Made by a program: the position numbers and the translations under genes
Shown: one piece after another, positions 7,616-15,596 of the stretch
Layout: the number at the start of each line of letters is the position of its first letter
Position numbering within the stretch: position 1 is the first letter of the stretch
The notes under the pieces: model-generated
Told to the model about the DNA's origin: nothing
Database searches by the model: none
Seen by the model: only the letters and a program-made list of their open reading frames with translations
Origin: JAJDXO01 sp964620095
Lineage (GTDB): Bacteria; Pseudomonadota; Alphaproteobacteria; Rhodospirillales; UBA2165
DNA: 20,592 nucleotides
Assembly: GCA_964620095.1 (NCBI GenBank)
Contig: CAZUGT010000030.1
Span: 1 to 20,592, forward strand
Reading direction: 5' to 3'

Positions 7616-9027
7616 CCGGAGAAACCAAGTCCATATGGCGCCGCCTGCTGATCATCCCCCCAATTCTGATCGGCATCGGCATCATCGCCATCATGGTCCG
7701 CGGCAAGGAGCCGCCGGCGCACACCGAAGCCCGCGAAGACGTCACCCGCGTGCGGGTGATCGAGGTCCCGCAACTGACCCTCACGCCGCGGGCCATGGGC
7801 TTCGGCACGGTCGCACCCGCCAAGGTCTGGGCGGCGGTGGCCGAAGTGGACGGCAAGATCATCGAGTTTCGGGACGACCTCCGGGCGGGCGAGATACTGC
7901 CCCGGGGAACGGTCCTGCTGCGCATCGACCCCACCGACTACCGGCTCGCCGTCGACCGGGCCAAGGCCGACATTCTCGCGCTGAAGGCACGGCTCACCGA
8001 GCTCGAGACCCGTGTCCGGAACACCCGCGCCTCCCTGAAAATCGAGAAGCGCGCCCTGGCTCTCAACGCCAGGGACCTGGAACGCAAGCGCGCCCTGGTC
8101 GAGCGCAAGGCGGTCTCGCAAGCCGCGGCCGATCAGGAGGAACGCAACCTGCTGGCATACCGGCTGAAAGTTCAGAACCTGGAAAACGCCCTCAATCTCA
8201 TCCCCGCCGAACGCCGGCAGTTGCGCGCCCAACTGGCCGCGCAGGAAGTGCGCCTGGCCGAGGCCGAGCGCGACCTCGCCCGCACCCGGATCACGCTGCC
8301 GTTCGATGCCCGCATATCCGAGGTCAACGTCGAGGCCGACCAGGTGGCCAAGCTGGGCCAAACCCTGGTCCGGGCCGATTCCATCGACGTCGCCGAAATC
8401 ACGGCGCAGGTGCAGATCGACAAGCTGATCAACCTGATCTCGGCGGAAAATCTGTCCGGCGTCACGCCCGCGAATGCGTCCGCCGAACTGTCCCGGGCGC
8501 TGGGCCTCAAGCCGGTGGTCCGGCTGCGCACCGGCGCGTTGAGAGCCGAATGGCCGGGCCGGGTCGCCCGGATCAGCGACCGGATCGACCCGCAGACCCG
8601 CACCGTCGGCGTGGTGGTCGCCGTCGACCGGCCCTACGCCATTGCCGGCCAGCGGCGGGATGACGGCATCCCGGCCCGTCCGGCGCTGGCCAAGAACATG
8701 TATGTGGAGGTGGAACTCCGCGGCCCGCCGCAGCCCGGGCGGGTGGTGATCCCCCGCGCCGCCGTCCATGCCGGCCGGGTCTACGTGCTGAACGGCGAAG
8801 ACCGGCTGGAGCTGCGCAAGGTGTCGATCGCCTTCGAGCAGGAAGATGTCCTGGTCGTCGGCGAAGGCCTCCGGGCCGGCGAGCGGATCGTGGTCTCCGA
8901 CCTCATTCCGGCCATCGCCGGCATGAAGCTCGCCCCCGAGACCGATGAGGCCACCGCCGCCTGGCTCGAGGCTCGGGCGGCCAGTGACGGACAGGCGGCC
9001 GGCGCCGCGTCCGGCGGCGAACGATGA
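7612..9027 (+). CDS. RND efflux periplasmic adaptor (membrane fusion protein, HlyD/AcrA superfamily)
   Basis: A 471-residue adaptor linking the inner-membrane pump to an outer-membrane channel. A short cytoplasmic start is followed by one membrane anchor (LLIIPPILIGIGIIAIM, about 12-28). The first lipoyl half-motif is near DLRAGEILPRGTVLLRIDP. A long charged alpha-helical hairpin covers about 118-225, and the second lipoyl half lies at RTRITLPFDARISEVNVEADQVAKLG. Beta-barrel and membrane-proximal domains follow (RVVIPRAAVHAGRVYVLNG). The anchor lacks a lipobox cysteine, so it is a transmembrane rather than lipoprotein adaptor. The start codon overlaps the repressor stop (ATGA) and the stop overlaps the pump start in the same way, so the three genes are translationally coupled. 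A longer in-frame start inside the repressor gene is rejected on that ground. Confidence 0.93.
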   Translation: MTGETKSIWRRLLIIPPILIGIGIIAIMVRGKEPPAHTEAREDVTRVRVIEVPQLTLTPRAMGFGTVAPAKVWAAVAEVDGKIIEFRDDLRAGEILPRGTVLLRIDPTDYRLAVDRAKADILALKARLTELETRVRNTRASLKIEKRALALNARDLERKRALVERKAVSQAAADQEERNLLAYRLKVQNLENALNLIPAERRQLRAQLAAQEVRLAEAERDLARTRITLPFDARISEVNVEADQVAKLGQTLVRADSIDVAEITAQVQIDKLINLISAENLSGVTPANASAELSRALGLKPVVRLRTGALRAEWPGRVARISDRIDPQTRTVGVVVAVDRPYAIAGQRRDDGIPARPALAKNMYVEVELRGPPQPGRVVIPRAAVHAGRVYVLNGEDRLELRKVSIAFEQEDVLVVGEGLRAGERIVVSDLIPAIAGMKLAPETDEATAAWLEARAASDGQAAGAASGGER

Positions 9028-12000
9028 TCCGCTACTTTGCCGGCCACCCGACCGCCGCCAATTTGGTGGTGATCGCCTTCGTGGTGATCGGCGCGTTGTC
9101 GGTCTCATCCATCAAGCGCGAGACCTTCCCCGACATCCCGCCCCGCAACGTCGAGGTGAAGGTGGTCTATCCGGGCGCGAGCGCGGAAGAGGTCGAGGAA
9201 GCCATCTGCCAGCGTATCGAGGATGCCGTCGAGAACGTCCAGGGCATTGACGAGACCCGCTGCGACGCCCGCGAAAACCGCGCCACCGCCACCATGGAAA
9301 TGGTCGACGGCGGCGACCTCGACCTGTTCTTCAGCGATATCAAGACCGAGGTCGAGGCCATCGACGGGTTCCCGGACGAGGTGGAAGATCCGGTCGTCCG
9401 TCAGCTCGGCCGGACCGACTTCGTCACCGCGGTTGCCGTCACCGGCCCGATGGCGCCCACCGATCTCAAGGCCTACGCCGAGCAGCTCAAGGATGAACTC
9501 CTGCTGACCGGCGCCGTTTCGCGGGTCGATATCAAGGGATTCTCCGACCGCCAGATCCGCATCGAGGTGCCGGCCCAAACTCTCCGTCAGTACGGCATCA
9601 GCGTCGACGACATCGCCGCCGCCGTGGCCCGTCAGAGCGTCGGCTTGCCGGCCGGCACCATCGAGACCTCGGATACCGACGTCACCGTCCGCTTCGACGA
9701 CGAACGCCGAAATCCGCTCGAGTTCGACCGGCTGATCGTCGTCGGCGCCGAAACCGGCGGCGAGGTGCGCCTGGGCGATATCGCCACGATCACCGACCGG
9801 TTCGAGCTCGCCCACGACAAGGTGGTGTTCAACGGCAAGCGGGCGGCGGTCCTGGAAATCGTCAAGACCAAGACCCAGGACACCCTGGACGTGGTCGACA
9901 CGGTGTACGCCTTCGTCGAGAAAAAGCGCCGGACCGCGCCGCCCGGCGTCTCCTTCGAGGTTACCCGCGACATCGCCTCCATCGTCCGCGACCGGCTGTC
10001 GATGCTGGTCAACAACGGCGCGGCGGGCTTGGTGCTGGTGGCGCTGACCCTGCTGCTGTTCTTCAACTGGCGGTTCTCGTTCTGGGTAACGGCGGCCCTG
10101 CCGGTTTCCTTCGCCGGCGCCTTCGTGGTCATGGCGGCGGCCGGGCTGAGCTTCAATATGATCACCATGGTGGCGCTGCTGATCGGCATCGGCATCCTGG
10201 TCGACGACGCCATCGTCATTTCGGAAAACATCGCCGCCCACGTACGCCGCGGCTCGGCGCCCTTGAGGGCGGCGGTGGAGGGCACGCGGCAGGTGGCTCC
10301 CGGCGTCCTCGCCTCGTTCGCCACCACGATCTGCGTGTTCGGATCCCTCGCCTTCCTCGAAGGCGACATCGGCTCGATCCTCAAATGGATGCCGATCATT
10401 CTGATCCTGGTGCTCACCATCAGCCTGTTCGAGGCGTTTCTGGTGCTGCCCCATCACATCAAGGGCGCCCTGTCGCACGGCTCGGCGAGACCCAATCCGC
10501 TGCGGGTGCGCCTCGACGCCGGCATCGAATGGATGCGCGACGTGGTCGTCCACCGCATCGTCACCGTCGCCATCGGCTGGCGCTACCTGACCCTCGGTCT
10601 CGCCCTGATGGCGCTCCTGGGCTCCATGTCGCTGCTGGCGGGCGGGGTGATCAAATTCAAGCCGTTTCCCGATATCGAGGGCAACGTGGTCCAGGCGCGC
10701 CTCTTGATGCCCCAGGGGACGCCGCTCAGCCGCACGACCATGCTGGTTGACCGCATCAGCGAGGCGCTGCAGGAGGTCAACCGGGAGTTCGCGCCGGATC
10801 AGCCGGACGGCCGGAACCTGGTCCGCAACATCAACATTCAGTTCAACCGCAACGTCGACGCCTTCGAAAGCGGCCCCCATATCGCCACGGTCACCGGCGA
10901 CCTGCTCGGCACCGAAATCCGCAACACCCCGGTGGACGCCGTCCTCAACCGATGGCGCGAGCTGTCGGGGACGCCCCCCGACGTGATCGGCCTGAAGTTC
11001 GCCGAACCCACCATCGGCCCGGCGGGCCGGGCCATCGACATCCGCCTGAGCGGCGAGGACCTGGACGAGCTCAAGGCCGCCTCGGTCGCCCTGCTTGCGT
11101 GGATGAAGGGATACGACGGCGTCACCGACCTCACCGACGACCTTCGCCCCGGCAAGCCCGAGGTCCGGGTGCGCCTCCGCGAGGGCGCGACGGCGCTCGG
11201 ACTGTCGGCCCGGACCGTCGCCACCCAGCTCCGGTCCGCCTTCCACGGCCGCACCGCCAACAAGATTCAGGTCGGCACCGAGGCCTACGAGATCGATGTC
11301 CGGCTCGACCCCGGCGATAAGGACAGCCTCGGCGATCTCGAATATTTCACCGTCACCCTGCCGGGCGGCCAGCAGGCGCCGCTGGGCGCGGTGGCGGTGC
11401 TCGAACAGGGCCGCGGCTTCGCCCGCATCCACCGCATCGACCGCAAACGCACCGTCAGCGTTCAGGGCGAGGTGGACACCGCCCGGGCCAATTCGGCGGA
11501 AGTCCTCGGCGATCTCGAGGCGCGCTTTCTGCCCGGGTTCGGGGAACGGTTTCCCGGCGTGAGCGTCACATTCGGAGGAGAGGCCGCCGAAGGCGCCACG
11601 ACGGGCGCGTCCATCGGCAGCGGGTTCCTCCTCGGGCTGATCGGCGTCTTCATCCTGCTGAGCTTCATGTTCCGCAACTACCTCGAGCCGATCATCGTCA
11701 TGATGACCATCCCGCTGGGGCTGATCGGGGTGGTCTGGGGCCATATGCTTCTCGGGATCAACATGTCCATGCCCAGCATTATGGGGTTTGCCTCGCTGGC
11801 CGGCGTGGTGGTCAACAACGCCATCCTTATCGTCGAGTTCATCAAGATCGAGCGCCGGGAGGGCCGCGATCCCTCGACGGCCGCCCTCAACGCCGCCAAG
11901 CGCCGGTTCCGGGCCATCCTGCTGACCTCGCTGACCACGGTCTTCGGGCTGCTGCCGCTTCTCACCGAGACCAGCCTGCAGGCGCAAGTGCTGATTCCGC

Positions 12001-12158
12001 TGGTCACGAGCCTCGCCTTCGGCCTCGCGACCACCACCATCCTGATGCTGTTCGTGGTGCCGGCGTTCTACATGGTCCTCCACGATCTCGGCTGGACCGC
12101 TGCGGTCGAAACCGAGGGTGGAGACGAACTGCCGGCGGCGGCCCAGCCGGCCGAGTAA
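9024..12158 (+). CDS. RND efflux pump, AcrB/HAE-type inner-membrane permease
   Basis: A 1044-residue proton-driven exporter of the AcrB superfamily. The layout is classical: TM1 near the start (AANLVVIAFVVIGALSVSSI), a large periplasmic loop, TM2-6 at about 335-480, a further TM near 525-545, a second periplasmic loop, and the final TM block from about 870. The proton-relay aspartates in TM4 are D394-D395 (GILVDDAIVISEN). At the TM10 position of AcrB Lys940 this protein has Asn931 (GVVVNNAILIVEF), a difference seen in many non-AcrB branches. The substrate is unknown: drugs, bile-salt-like compounds and lipids are all possible. No outer-membrane factor gene follows, so it probably shares a TolC-type channel encoded elsewhere. 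Confidence 0.95.
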   Translation: MIRYFAGHPTAANLVVIAFVVIGALSVSSIKRETFPDIPPRNVEVKVVYPGASAEEVEEAICQRIEDAVENVQGIDETRCDARENRATATMEMVDGGDLDLFFSDIKTEVEAIDGFPDEVEDPVVRQLGRTDFVTAVAVTGPMAPTDLKAYAEQLKDELLLTGAVSRVDIKGFSDRQIRIEVPAQTLRQYGISVDDIAAAVARQSVGLPAGTIETSDTDVTVRFDDERRNPLEFDRLIVVGAETGGEVRLGDIATITDRFELAHDKVVFNGKRAAVLEIVKTKTQDTLDVVDTVYAFVEKKRRTAPPGVSFEVTRDIASIVRDRLSMLVNNGAAGLVLVALTLLLFFNWRFSFWVTAALPVSFAGAFVVMAAAGLSFNMITMVALLIGIGILVDDAIVISENIAAHVRRGSAPLRAAVEGTRQVAPGVLASFATTICVFGSLAFLEGDIGSILKWMPIILILVLTISLFEAFLVLPHHIKGALSHGSARPNPLRVRLDAGIEWMRDVVVHRIVTVAIGWRYLTLGLALMALLGSMSLLAGGVIKFKPFPDIEGNVVQARLLMPQGTPLSRTTMLVDRISEALQEVNREFAPDQPDGRNLVRNINIQFNRNVDAFESGPHIATVTGDLLGTEIRNTPVDAVLNRWRELSGTPPDVIGLKFAEPTIGPAGRAIDIRLSGEDLDELKAASVALLAWMKGYDGVTDLTDDLRPGKPEVRVRLREGATALGLSARTVATQLRSAFHGRTANKIQVGTEAYEIDVRLDPGDKDSLGDLEYFTVTLPGGQQAPLGAVAVLEQGRGFARIHRIDRKRTVSVQGEVDTARANSAEVLGDLEARFLPGFGERFPGVSVTFGGEAAEGATTGASIGSGFLLGLIGVFILLSFMFRNYLEPIIVMMTIPLGLIGVVWGHMLLGINMSMPSIMGFASLAGVVVNNAILIVEFIKIERREGRDPSTAALNAAKRRFRAILLTSLTTVFGLLPLLTETSLQAQVLIPLVTSLAFGLATTTILMLFVVPAFYMVLHDLGWTAAVETEGGDELPAAAQPAE

Positions 12159-12175
12159 CCGCCTATTCCGGCCAT

Positions 12176-12808
12176 TTATTCCGGTCTGGGCAGGGAGAAC
12201 ACGTTCTCCGGTTCGATCACCGCGTAATCGAGATACCCGAGCCGGGCGACGGGCCGCAGCTTGGCGATGTCCACCATCCCGCCGCTGATGACCTCTTCGG
12301 AAATGTGCACCCCAACCACTTGACCGATGACGATGTGATTGGGCGCGCCCCGCCGGGACTTGGGCAGCCTGACGGTCTGCAGATGCTTGCATTCGAGCGC
12401 CACAGGCGCGGCGGCGACCCGGGGCGGCGCGACCATTTCCGACTGCGCCGGCTCGAGGCCCGCTTCCCGCATCTCGTCGACGTCGGCCGGCGCGTGCACC
12501 GATGTGGCATTCATCTGTTCGCGCAGGTCATAGGTGCAGAGATTGAACACGAACTCCCCCGTCGCCTCCGCATTGGCGACCGAATCCTTGATCTCGCCGG
12601 TTTTCGGCTTGAGGCCGTTGGGACAGTACATGACGCACGGCGGATCGCCGGTCACCGCATTGAAGTAGCTGAACGGCGCCAGATTGACGACGCCGCCAGC
12701 GCTGACGGTCGAGATCCAGCCGATGGGCCGCGGCACCACCAGGGCGGTGAACACCGAATGGACGAACGGGGGCGGCCGCATCCCCTCGGCCGGATCAAAA
12801 AACACCAT
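12176..12808 (-). CDS. Flavin reductase-like, FMN-binding split-barrel protein
   Basis: A 210-residue protein of the flavin reductase-like domain family (flavoredoxin type), which binds FMN and in some members reduces it with NAD(P)H. The motif run ALVVPRPIGWISTVSAGGVVNLAPFSYFNAV (about 22-52) is the flavin-binding signature. The later EFVFNLCTYDLREQMNATS and HIVIGQVVGVHI segments complete the barrel. I took ATG 12808 with GGAG just upstream, because an in-frame extension up to 13063 reads through low-complexity non-conserved sequence. It converges on the RND operon with only 17 bases between stop codons and no obvious shared terminator. The electron partner and substrate are not evident. Confidence 0.88.
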   Translation of the reverse strand: MVFFDPAEGMRPPPFVHSVFTALVVPRPIGWISTVSAGGVVNLAPFSYFNAVTGDPPCVMYCPNGLKPKTGEIKDSVANAEATGEFVFNLCTYDLREQMNATSVHAPADVDEMREAGLEPAQSEMVAPPRVAAAPVALECKHLQTVRLPKSRRGAPNHIVIGQVVGVHISEEVISGGMVDIAKLRPVARLGYLDYAVIEPENVFSLPRPE

Positions 12809-13671
12809 CTCGCTCCGTTGATTGGACGCGGGCTTCGGATTCCACCGCACCGTGCACCGATTTGGCCAACTCGGCCAGTGAAAACGGCCTCGAAGACTGG
12901 AAGGAGGGAGGGCCGATGCACCCACAACAACGTCCTGCCCCGGCCCGCCGGACAGGCTTCGCCGGCCGGAAGACAAGCTCCCTGCGGGGCATCTACGAAA
13001 TTCCCCCTCATCCTGTCCCTCTCCCCCTGAGGGCTCACGTTCAAATTCTACCCCCGCAACCATAGAAGCAACTGAAAATATTTACGTTTTCTCGGTACTC
13101 TTGATTCTGGATTCCGGCAGATTTCGCGCGACCAACACATGGTCAACACAGATGTACGGACGCGGATTCGTGACCGTCCGGTGTTGCGTTGGAGGGCGCG
13201 GGCGCGGCCTGTCGGTGGTGCCGAGCCCCCGCTGGGGCATGCCGGCGGGCGGAGCCTCCGGCGAATCCGGCGCGCTCTGACGGGAGGAGCAGCCACGGGG
13301 CGCCGGGGGCGCGGCGAAGAAGGTGCTCACCGAAGAGAACGCGCGCGGCGGCGGGAAGGAACGGGGGCTCGGGAACCCGGGACGAGGCGGCGGATAAAGC
13401 CCGCGAGACCGAGCGGCAAAGGATTCCAGAGCCAGAACAAGCCGCCGAACTGGACAAGTCCCGGGGATCGCGCGGCTTCGAGATGGAGATGTAATCCCGG
13501 TTGAGCGAGAAACCGTCGTTGTTACCTCCGGGCGGCCGTCGTAGATTTTCAGGTCCATAGACGCATTCTCCGGCGACCGCGAGGGTGTCCGGTGGGGACG
13601 GTCATGTCATCTGCCTCGTCACGGGTTCGGCCGGCAGCGGAAAGGCCGGCGGAAATCAGGAATGGTGTTGC
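12809..13671. other. Long spacer without a convincing gene
   Basis: No open frame on either strand carries recognisable motifs or a good ribosome-binding site. The stretch contains words shared with the intergenic region near 17.0 kb (CAAGCTCCCT at 12974; CCCTCATCC and CCCTCTCCC around 13005-13025), suggesting pieces of a dispersed intergenic repeat. A charged plus-strand peptide ending with TAA at 13492-13494 might be the tail of a decayed, frameshifted gene. It ends just before the secreted-protein gene at 13672. Confidence 0.5.
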
Positions 13672-14487
13672 ATGAAGGGTAGACAACGCAGCGTGTCCGG
13701 ATCGCGCCCTTTGCGGCACACGGCGCTCGCCGCCTGTTGCGCGCTGGGCTTCGGCTGGTTCTGGAACGTGCCGGCTCCGCTCGTCCCGCCAGCCTCCGCG
13801 CAACCCGATGTCCGGAGTGCAGCCCCGCGGGAAACCGGAATATCGCGGGATTCCACCGTACTCGCCAGGCGGATGCTCCAGTGGCAGAGCAAGGAATTGC
13901 TCCTGGACGAACGGCGTCTCGATCAACTCGGACGCGAGATCGGAACTGTTCTGCGGGTAATCCGGGACCGCTACCCGGCGATGGGAGAGATCGAAGCGCG
14001 GCAGCCGCCCGCGGCCTTGCTTCTCGAGATCAAGGGCGCACTGCTCGACGTCATTGCCGAGCGCTGGACCGATTTGAACGCCGGCGCCGTGCTCCCCACC
14101 GGGCACGCGACATTCGACGACCTCGGCAGCAGGTTGGGATTGCGAACCGTCAAGTTTTGGCCTGCCTCCAACGCCGTCTATCTGGGGTTCACGGAGCGGG
14201 CGAACCTGCGCGCCGCCATCAAGGCGTATTCGGCCATCGCCGGCGTTGCCCACGCGGGGATGGATAGGCGCCTCATCGACGGATCCGATATCGCCATGCG
14301 TAACATTAATGGGGTCTGGCATGTCGTCATGCGCAAGGCATGGGGCGACTGTCCGTCCGGGTGCATAAACGAGGAGACATACTTTTTCACCACCAAGAGC
14401 GGACGGGTCGAACGGATAGAGGAGAAAACCGCACGGGAGATGACGGCATTCCGGATGCTGGAGATGCTTGCAAGGCGCGGATGGTGA
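13672..14487 (+). CDS. Secreted protein of unknown function with a GDCPSGC motif
   Basis: The 271-residue product has a basic start (MKGRQRSVSGSRPLRH), a hydrophobic core (TALAACCALGFGWFW) and a likely signal-peptidase site after PPASA near residue 44, so it is probably exported. The mature part is mixed alpha/beta with no enzyme motif I recognise. The carboxy-terminal region contains WHVVMRKAWGDCPSGCINEETYFF followed by SGRVERIEE. The CPSGC pair could form a disulfide or bind a ligand. I chose ATG 13672 because it puts the signal peptide at the start; AGGA lies upstream at long spacing. An in-frame GTG at 13585 would add 29 residues. Nothing in the neighbourhood gives it a function, and it sits at the edge of a region with signs of foreign DNA. 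Confidence 0.75.
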   Translation: MKGRQRSVSGSRPLRHTALAACCALGFGWFWNVPAPLVPPASAQPDVRSAAPRETGISRDSTVLARRMLQWQSKELLLDERRLDQLGREIGTVLRVIRDRYPAMGEIEARQPPAALLLEIKGALLDVIAERWTDLNAGAVLPTGHATFDDLGSRLGLRTVKFWPASNAVYLGFTERANLRAAIKAYSAIAGVAHAGMDRRLIDGSDIAMRNINGVWHVVMRKAWGDCPSGCINEETYFFTTKSGRVERIEEKTAREMTAFRMLEMLARRGW

Positions 14488-14803
14488 CAGCACCGATTGC
14501 GCCATAGACGCCATCGTATGGTCCCGTCGCGCCGAGCGAAGCAGGGCCACAGGAGACCGGCATTAAAGAGGCATTGTCAGCGGGACGCCTCGACTCACAA
14601 GTACCTTTTACCAGCGAGGACCGCCGCAGGTAGCTGAACCGCTGTCGGGAACGGACCGTCCGCGACGCGTTTGATGCGCCCGCTGCCCGGAGCGCAGGCT
14701 TTCCTCACATCAAACAGTTTCGGTGCAAGTGGGCCATGCCGGGCCTTCTGCGCTACATTATACAAGAGCGTAAGACCGAGCGGCTGACGGGAGGAGAGAG
14801 GCG
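14488..14803. other. Gene-free spacer before the amber-interrupted gene
   Basis: No coding frame or structured RNA is recognisable. Just before the next ATG lies TACATTATAC (about 14753-14762), a possible -10 region without a clear -35, and then a strong GGGAGGAGAGAGG ribosome-binding sequence. The left end of the foreign segment that carries the next gene may lie here. Confidence 0.4.
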
Positions 14804-15151
14804 ATGACGCCGGAGGAACGGGCGGTGCTCATAGCCGAGCGCGACAAGCTGGAGCCCGGAGACCACGCGGACAAGTTCGGTACGCTGTGCGATGCGGACT
14901 GGCACCGGGACTGGATATCCCCGATACAGGCGAGTTCGCACGACTGCACCGGGCCGGTAGTCATGGGTACGCACTGGCTGGACATAGACACCGCCCGAGC
15001 AGCGAGGTCGAGGTCGCTCCTGGAGTGGTACGGCGGCTACGACCCCCGCAAGCGGTTCAACCGAGTGCTCGATTTGGCACTGTGGTACGCGGGCCTCCAG
15101 CGCCGGGACATCTACATCACCCAGGCGTGCCACCTGCTACCGCGGCAGTAG
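14804..15151 (+). CDS. Amino-terminal part of an amber-interrupted uracil-DNA-glycosylase-like gene
   Basis: The open frame encodes 115 residues and ends at TAG 15149-15151, but the same frame continues coding beyond it. The peptide has PVVMGTHWLDIDTAR where the UDG superfamily carries its first active-site loop (GExPG-type, not conserved here). Then come LLEWYGGYDPRKRFNRVLDLALWYAGL and the strand RRDIYITQACHLLPR, equivalent to the family's 'ItNa(v)kc' strand. A very strong GGAGGAGAGAGG Shine-Dalgarno sits seven bases from the ATG. Codon choice differs from neighbours, with several Ile ATA and Arg AGG codons, which suggests phage or other transferred origin. It could be a pseudogene, a read-through gene, or a sequencing error. 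The family call is by motif pattern and is moderately sure. Confidence 0.55.
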   Translation: MTPEERAVLIAERDKLEPGDHADKFGTLCDADWHRDWISPIQASSHDCTGPVVMGTHWLDIDTARAARSRSLLEWYGGYDPRKRFNRVLDLALWYAGLQRRDIYITQACHLLPRQ

Positions 15152-15412
15152 GGGCGGCAGAAAGTACCGAAGGAACTGTGGCAGGAATCGTACGATAGGG
15201 TCACGCAGTACGAAATAGGTGACAGACCCGTCATAGCGTTCGGCGAAACCGCACGCGCTCTTTGCTGCCACTACAATCTGACGTACCGGCACTTTCGTCA
15301 CCCCGGTACGAGCGGACCATGTTTCGACACGCAGGCCAGGGAGATAGCCAAGGCCCTGAAGTGGGCCAAGCGACTAGCGCCTCCCTCGCACAGGCGGCCG
15401 CGCCCTGGGTGA
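15152..15412 (+). pseudogene. Carboxy-terminal part of the same UDG-like gene, after in-frame TAG
   Basis: Directly after TAG the frame stays open for 86 codons to TGA 15410-15412, and the peptide looks like real protein. VPKELWQESYDRV is followed by the strand-and-helix RPVIAFGETARAL, where UDG-superfamily proteins have a 'ivaLGxxA' element. Then comes YRHFRHPGTSGPC, which matches the position of the family's histidine-proline active-site loop. Ile ATA codons continue at the same rate as before the stop, so both halves belong to one gene. No start codon or ribosome site opens this half, so it is not a separate gene. The last residues (from about 15393) are the antisense of a transporter gene, so the native carboxy end is lost or replaced. 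Confidence 0.6.
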
Positions 15413-15596
15413 ACGCCCATTGGGAGGCGCCGGTCGTCTTGTCCGGCGCGATGGCGGCGGCGAAATAGGCCGCGAAGATGAAGGTCGTGACGACGGTGGT
15501 GAACGGCGAGTTCGCCCAGTCGTAGAGCGCCCAGCCGAAGGCCGATTTGCGCCCCCCGGTCCAGATCGGGCGGACCGTCACTTCATCCGCTTCCAT
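15393..15596 (-). pseudogene. Truncated UMF1-type MFS transporter (amino-terminal stump)
   Basis: The minus-strand frame reads SAFGWALYDWANSPFTTV then VTTFIFAAYFAAAIA and ASQWAFTQGAAA. This is the amino end and first membrane segment of UMF1/Atg22-like MFS transporters (the WALYDWANS motif is diagnostic). After about base 15393 the family similarity stops; the frame enters sequence antisense to the UDG-like gene and ends at 15231. Normal members have over 400 residues, so about nine tenths is missing and no remainder is visible in the window. The start overlaps the DUF2147 gene: either ATG 15596, or GTG 15581 forming a GTGA overlap with that gene's stop. The two were probably an operon before the rearrangement. 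Confidence 0.75.

Noticed and set aside
12159..12175. Shared terminator between the RND operon and the convergent flavin reductase gene
   Set aside because: The short gap holds no stem-loop with a T-run on either strand.
9105..12392. Very long minus-strand open frame opposite the RND pump
   Set aside because: It is the antisense shadow of a GC-rich gene: biased composition rich in Asp, His, Gly and Val, no motifs, and it would span the stop codons of two well-supported genes.
13082..13558. Minus-strand frame in the spacer near 13.1-13.5 kb
   Set aside because: Pro/Arg/Ser-rich composition, no ribosome site and no recognisable domain; treated as noncoding.
15149..15151. Pyrrolysine insertion at the TAG codon
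   Set aside because: No pyl genes are visible and the family is not one known to use pyrrolysine. A lost CAG codon is the simpler explanation.
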